Below, piece after piece: positions 62,321 through 64,000 of a stretch of 64,000 nucleotides of DNA. Position numbers and translations under genes: made by a program. The DNA lies in assembly GCA_035235625.1 (NCBI GenBank), contig CP141146.1:17230501-17294500 (forward strand). Reading direction: 5' to 3'. This stretch comes from Saururus chinensis (Eukaryota; Streptophyta; Magnoliopsida; Piperales; Saururaceae). A model generated the notes under the pieces. The model saw only the letters and a list, made by a program, of their open reading frames with translations. It ran no database searches and was not told where the DNA came from. Every line of letters starts with the position of its first letter. Within the stretch, counting starts at the first letter, position 1.

Positions 62321-62440
62321 GGATTTTATTGTACTCTTTATAGGAACTCATAATTTATGCCTAGCCTGGGCCATCCCCCCACCCCGGCCCACCACCTTGC
62401 ATATAGTAGAACATTAACATAAAAGAGAGAAGTAGTACAA
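62321..62440. other. Short spacer
   Basis: Nothing is recognised. Confidence 0.25.
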
Positions 62441-63260
62441 TAGCTTATTATGAAATATCACACTAATATCTCCTTCTTTATCCCTAGAAAGTAGTTTCGT
62501 TTTATTCATACTCATATTCGTAGATTAGTTTTTCATTAGTAAATAGTATGATTTTTATGTAAGACATATTCCGTAAAAAACTTCACAAGTATATGTGGGG
62601 CGCCTACCATCCTATGAATTAGTTTGCTGCCTATGCACCAGCCTCAGGATTCCAACCTCTTCCATACTTCAGTTGGGGAAAGGATACCGACGGCGGTGTA
62701 AAATTATTGGAAACTTTCTTGAGGAAACCCAGTGTTAGATGTGATCATAATTTGGACAGTTTTATACTCCTATGAGATGAGATTAAGAGTTCGTTTACCC
62801 CTTGATTACAGACGCAGATACAACCAGCCAAGCTTAATATGAAATAGGTATCACCCCAATATCTCATTCTTTATCCCTAGAATGTAGTAAATAGTCAAGG
62901 GTGATGAATTTATGCAAGACATTCCATTAAAAACTTCACTCTAATTTAGTGGGGACAAACTTCCCTCGTTATGGCTTGTTACCAAAGGCGGTTTTAAACT
63001 GATGGAAACTTTCCTAGTTGGAGCCATATTGATCAGGAAACTCGGAGACGAGTGCTTGTAATTTTGGACAGTTTTATACTGCTCTCAACCAAGCAGTTGA
63101 TGTTGCAGCCATGTACCCCTAAGAAGAAGATCTTCTTTAGCCCTTGATTACAGTTGTAGTCACGGCTCTTGGATTTCTTGCTCCAACCGCAGATACAACC
63201 AGCAGTAATCACCCTAACTCTTGTCACCTTGATCCTGCATAAGCGTGGAAGGTGAACCAA
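62441..63260. repeat. Diverged tandem duplication, about 400 bp unit
   Basis: Unit 1 (about 62,441-62,845) and unit 2 (about 62,846-63,260) share tatctc.ttctttatccctag, taagacat, aaaacttcac, ggaaactttc, ttggacagttttatact and cccttgattacag, in the same order. Unit 2 has an extra stretch with further cysteine codons on the minus strand. Confidence 0.7.
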
Positions 63261-63290
63261 AAACAGAAGCATGACACCAAACATCCTCAA
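63033..63290 (-). CDS. Small ORF with N-terminal hydrophobic stretch and cysteines, unrecognised
   Basis: The 85-codon minus-strand frame begins MRMFGVMLLFLVHLPRLCRI, which could act as a signal peptide, and then has AGCICGW, CNQG and HGCNINC. The matching minus-strand stretch of the neighbouring duplicate keeps AGCICV, CNQG and SIKLSK without the middle part. Conserved cysteine words in both copies hint at a former small secreted protein or an exon of a larger gene. No family is recognised, and a chance frame is quite possible. Confidence 0.25.
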   Translation of the reverse strand: MRMFGVMLLFLVHLPRLCRIKVTRVRVITAGCICGWSKKSKSRDYNCNQGLKKIFFLGVHGCNINCLVESSIKLSKITSTRLRVS

Positions 63291-63299
63291 CTTGTTAGA

Positions 63300-63416
63300 A
63301 TGAAAGTAGTACTGAAAACAAAGAAGAACTTGGAGCTAGAAGGCCTTGAATGTGTGTTAAACGGGAACTATCATGCGAATGAATTTCCGGTGTTTGTCCA
63401 AGACTCTTGGGGCTGA
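63300..63416 (+). pseudogene. Short gene-like frame related to 13,911-14,195
   Basis: A 38-codon frame reads VVLKTKKNLELEGLECVLNG and ends in FPVFVQDSWG. The first half matches the frame at about 13,955-14,000 (LKTKKNWEQEGLQYV). It is too short to be a complete protein, and the family is unknown. Confidence 0.25.
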
Positions 63417-64000
63417 AGAAGACTCAGAAAGCGTAATGCCACCCCCTCTAGATCGCTTACACTATCAAGAAACTGTTTAACTTCGCATCTAGCTAGTCTG
63501 TGCTAAAATATGATTGTATAAGTGCAATAGGATTGTCTAAATAAATGATCTTTTAATTTACTCGAAAAAACAGAAATCCCATGTTGTTGTATGGCTGGTG
63601 CAAGTGCGACGGATGGGAACACCAGACTCCATTACGAGAGGTTCGAAGGCCACTTTGGAGGTGTAAGAGGGTAATGGAGAGTCACAGGACTTGATTCGGT
63701 CGGGCTAACAGGGATCTGTTAGTTGCCTACGTACCCTTCACAGGGATCAGACCTCACGTAGTTCTTAGCTCTCCAATACACTATTTCTTTATATAGACGC
63801 TCAGTCTTCCTGAGTTGACTTGGGAAAGGCGGTTGTCTCCAATCCGGCTCTTGTAAATTTTCCTAGTTTGTAATCTTGTTTTATTGAGGAAACTCTATTG
63901 TAATTAGAAGTGTTTGTACCAGATGGTTGCCACATCTGTTCATTGAAGAGTGGTTATTACGAGTAAGTGGTCAATAACAGTTTCCTAAACAAGAGGAATT
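63417..64000 (+). repeat. Promoter- or LTR-like sequence at the window end
   Basis: A TATA-like tttctttatatagacg near 63,785 is followed by text resembling a leader. The stretch gttgcctacgtacccttcac...gggatcagacc near 63,722 is of a kind I associate with plant retroelement LTRs, but I cannot name the family. The sequence runs off the window. Confidence 0.35.

Overview
This is plant nuclear DNA, almost certainly angiosperm and probably eudicot-like. The signs are CACTA, Mutator-like and hAT DNA transposons with exact target-site duplications, Ty3/gypsy-type and Ty1/copia LTR fossils, exons with GT-AG borders that match plant genes, and long AT-rich spacers with GC-rich islands inside LTRs. No complete, intact host gene was found. 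The window is a transposon-rich, gene-poor stretch with many nested insertions.

Layout. 1-16.8 kb: LTR-derived fragments, two broken Ty1/copia fossils (about 4.4-6.3 kb on the minus strand, 7.4-8.9 kb on the plus strand), two copies of a CACTA right-end module (about 3.6-4.2 and 9.6-10.1 kb) and an inverted pair of LTR-like segments (about 0.8-1.8 and 11.9-12.9 kb). 16,868-24,214: one CACTA transposon with both ends and a 3-bp duplication. It carries exon fragments of two unrelated host genes, an organellar-type aspartyl-tRNA synthetase and a uridine kinase-family protein, and it is itself invaded by a hAT element with an 8-bp duplication. 24.2-26.8 kb: a 307-bp Mutator-type MITE, then isolated minus-strand exons of a GDSL esterase/lipase and of the exosome nuclease RRP44/DIS3. 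26.8-31.0 kb: LTR-derived material. 31,616-34,573: a foldback Mutator-like element with a 9-bp duplication, filled with CT/AG repeats and split by a solo LTR with its own 5-bp duplication. 35,747-43,283: a solo LTR on the minus strand holding a 4.8-kb solo LTR of a related family on the plus strand. 43.8-47.3 kb: another LTR-like block with an (AT)58 tract.

47.3-49.9 kb is the most host-like part. It holds a small J-domain (DnaJ) gene on the minus strand with a TATA box but a stop codon inside the J domain. 49.9-55.6 kb is an old Mutator-like transposase gene with a 178-bp tandem array and a long palindrome upstream; it is cut at its SWIM zinc finger by an LTR fragment. 56.9-62.3 kb is a CACTA cluster with AG/CT tracts between two copies of a LINE 3'-end fragment. 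The last 1.7 kb has a short duplication with a small cysteine-containing ORF, then LTR- or promoter-like sequence.

The main story is capture and nesting. Host exons were taken up by a CACTA element, and successive insertions are ordered by their target-site duplications. I could not run searches. Family names rest on recognised motifs, and borders without a matching duplication are approximate.
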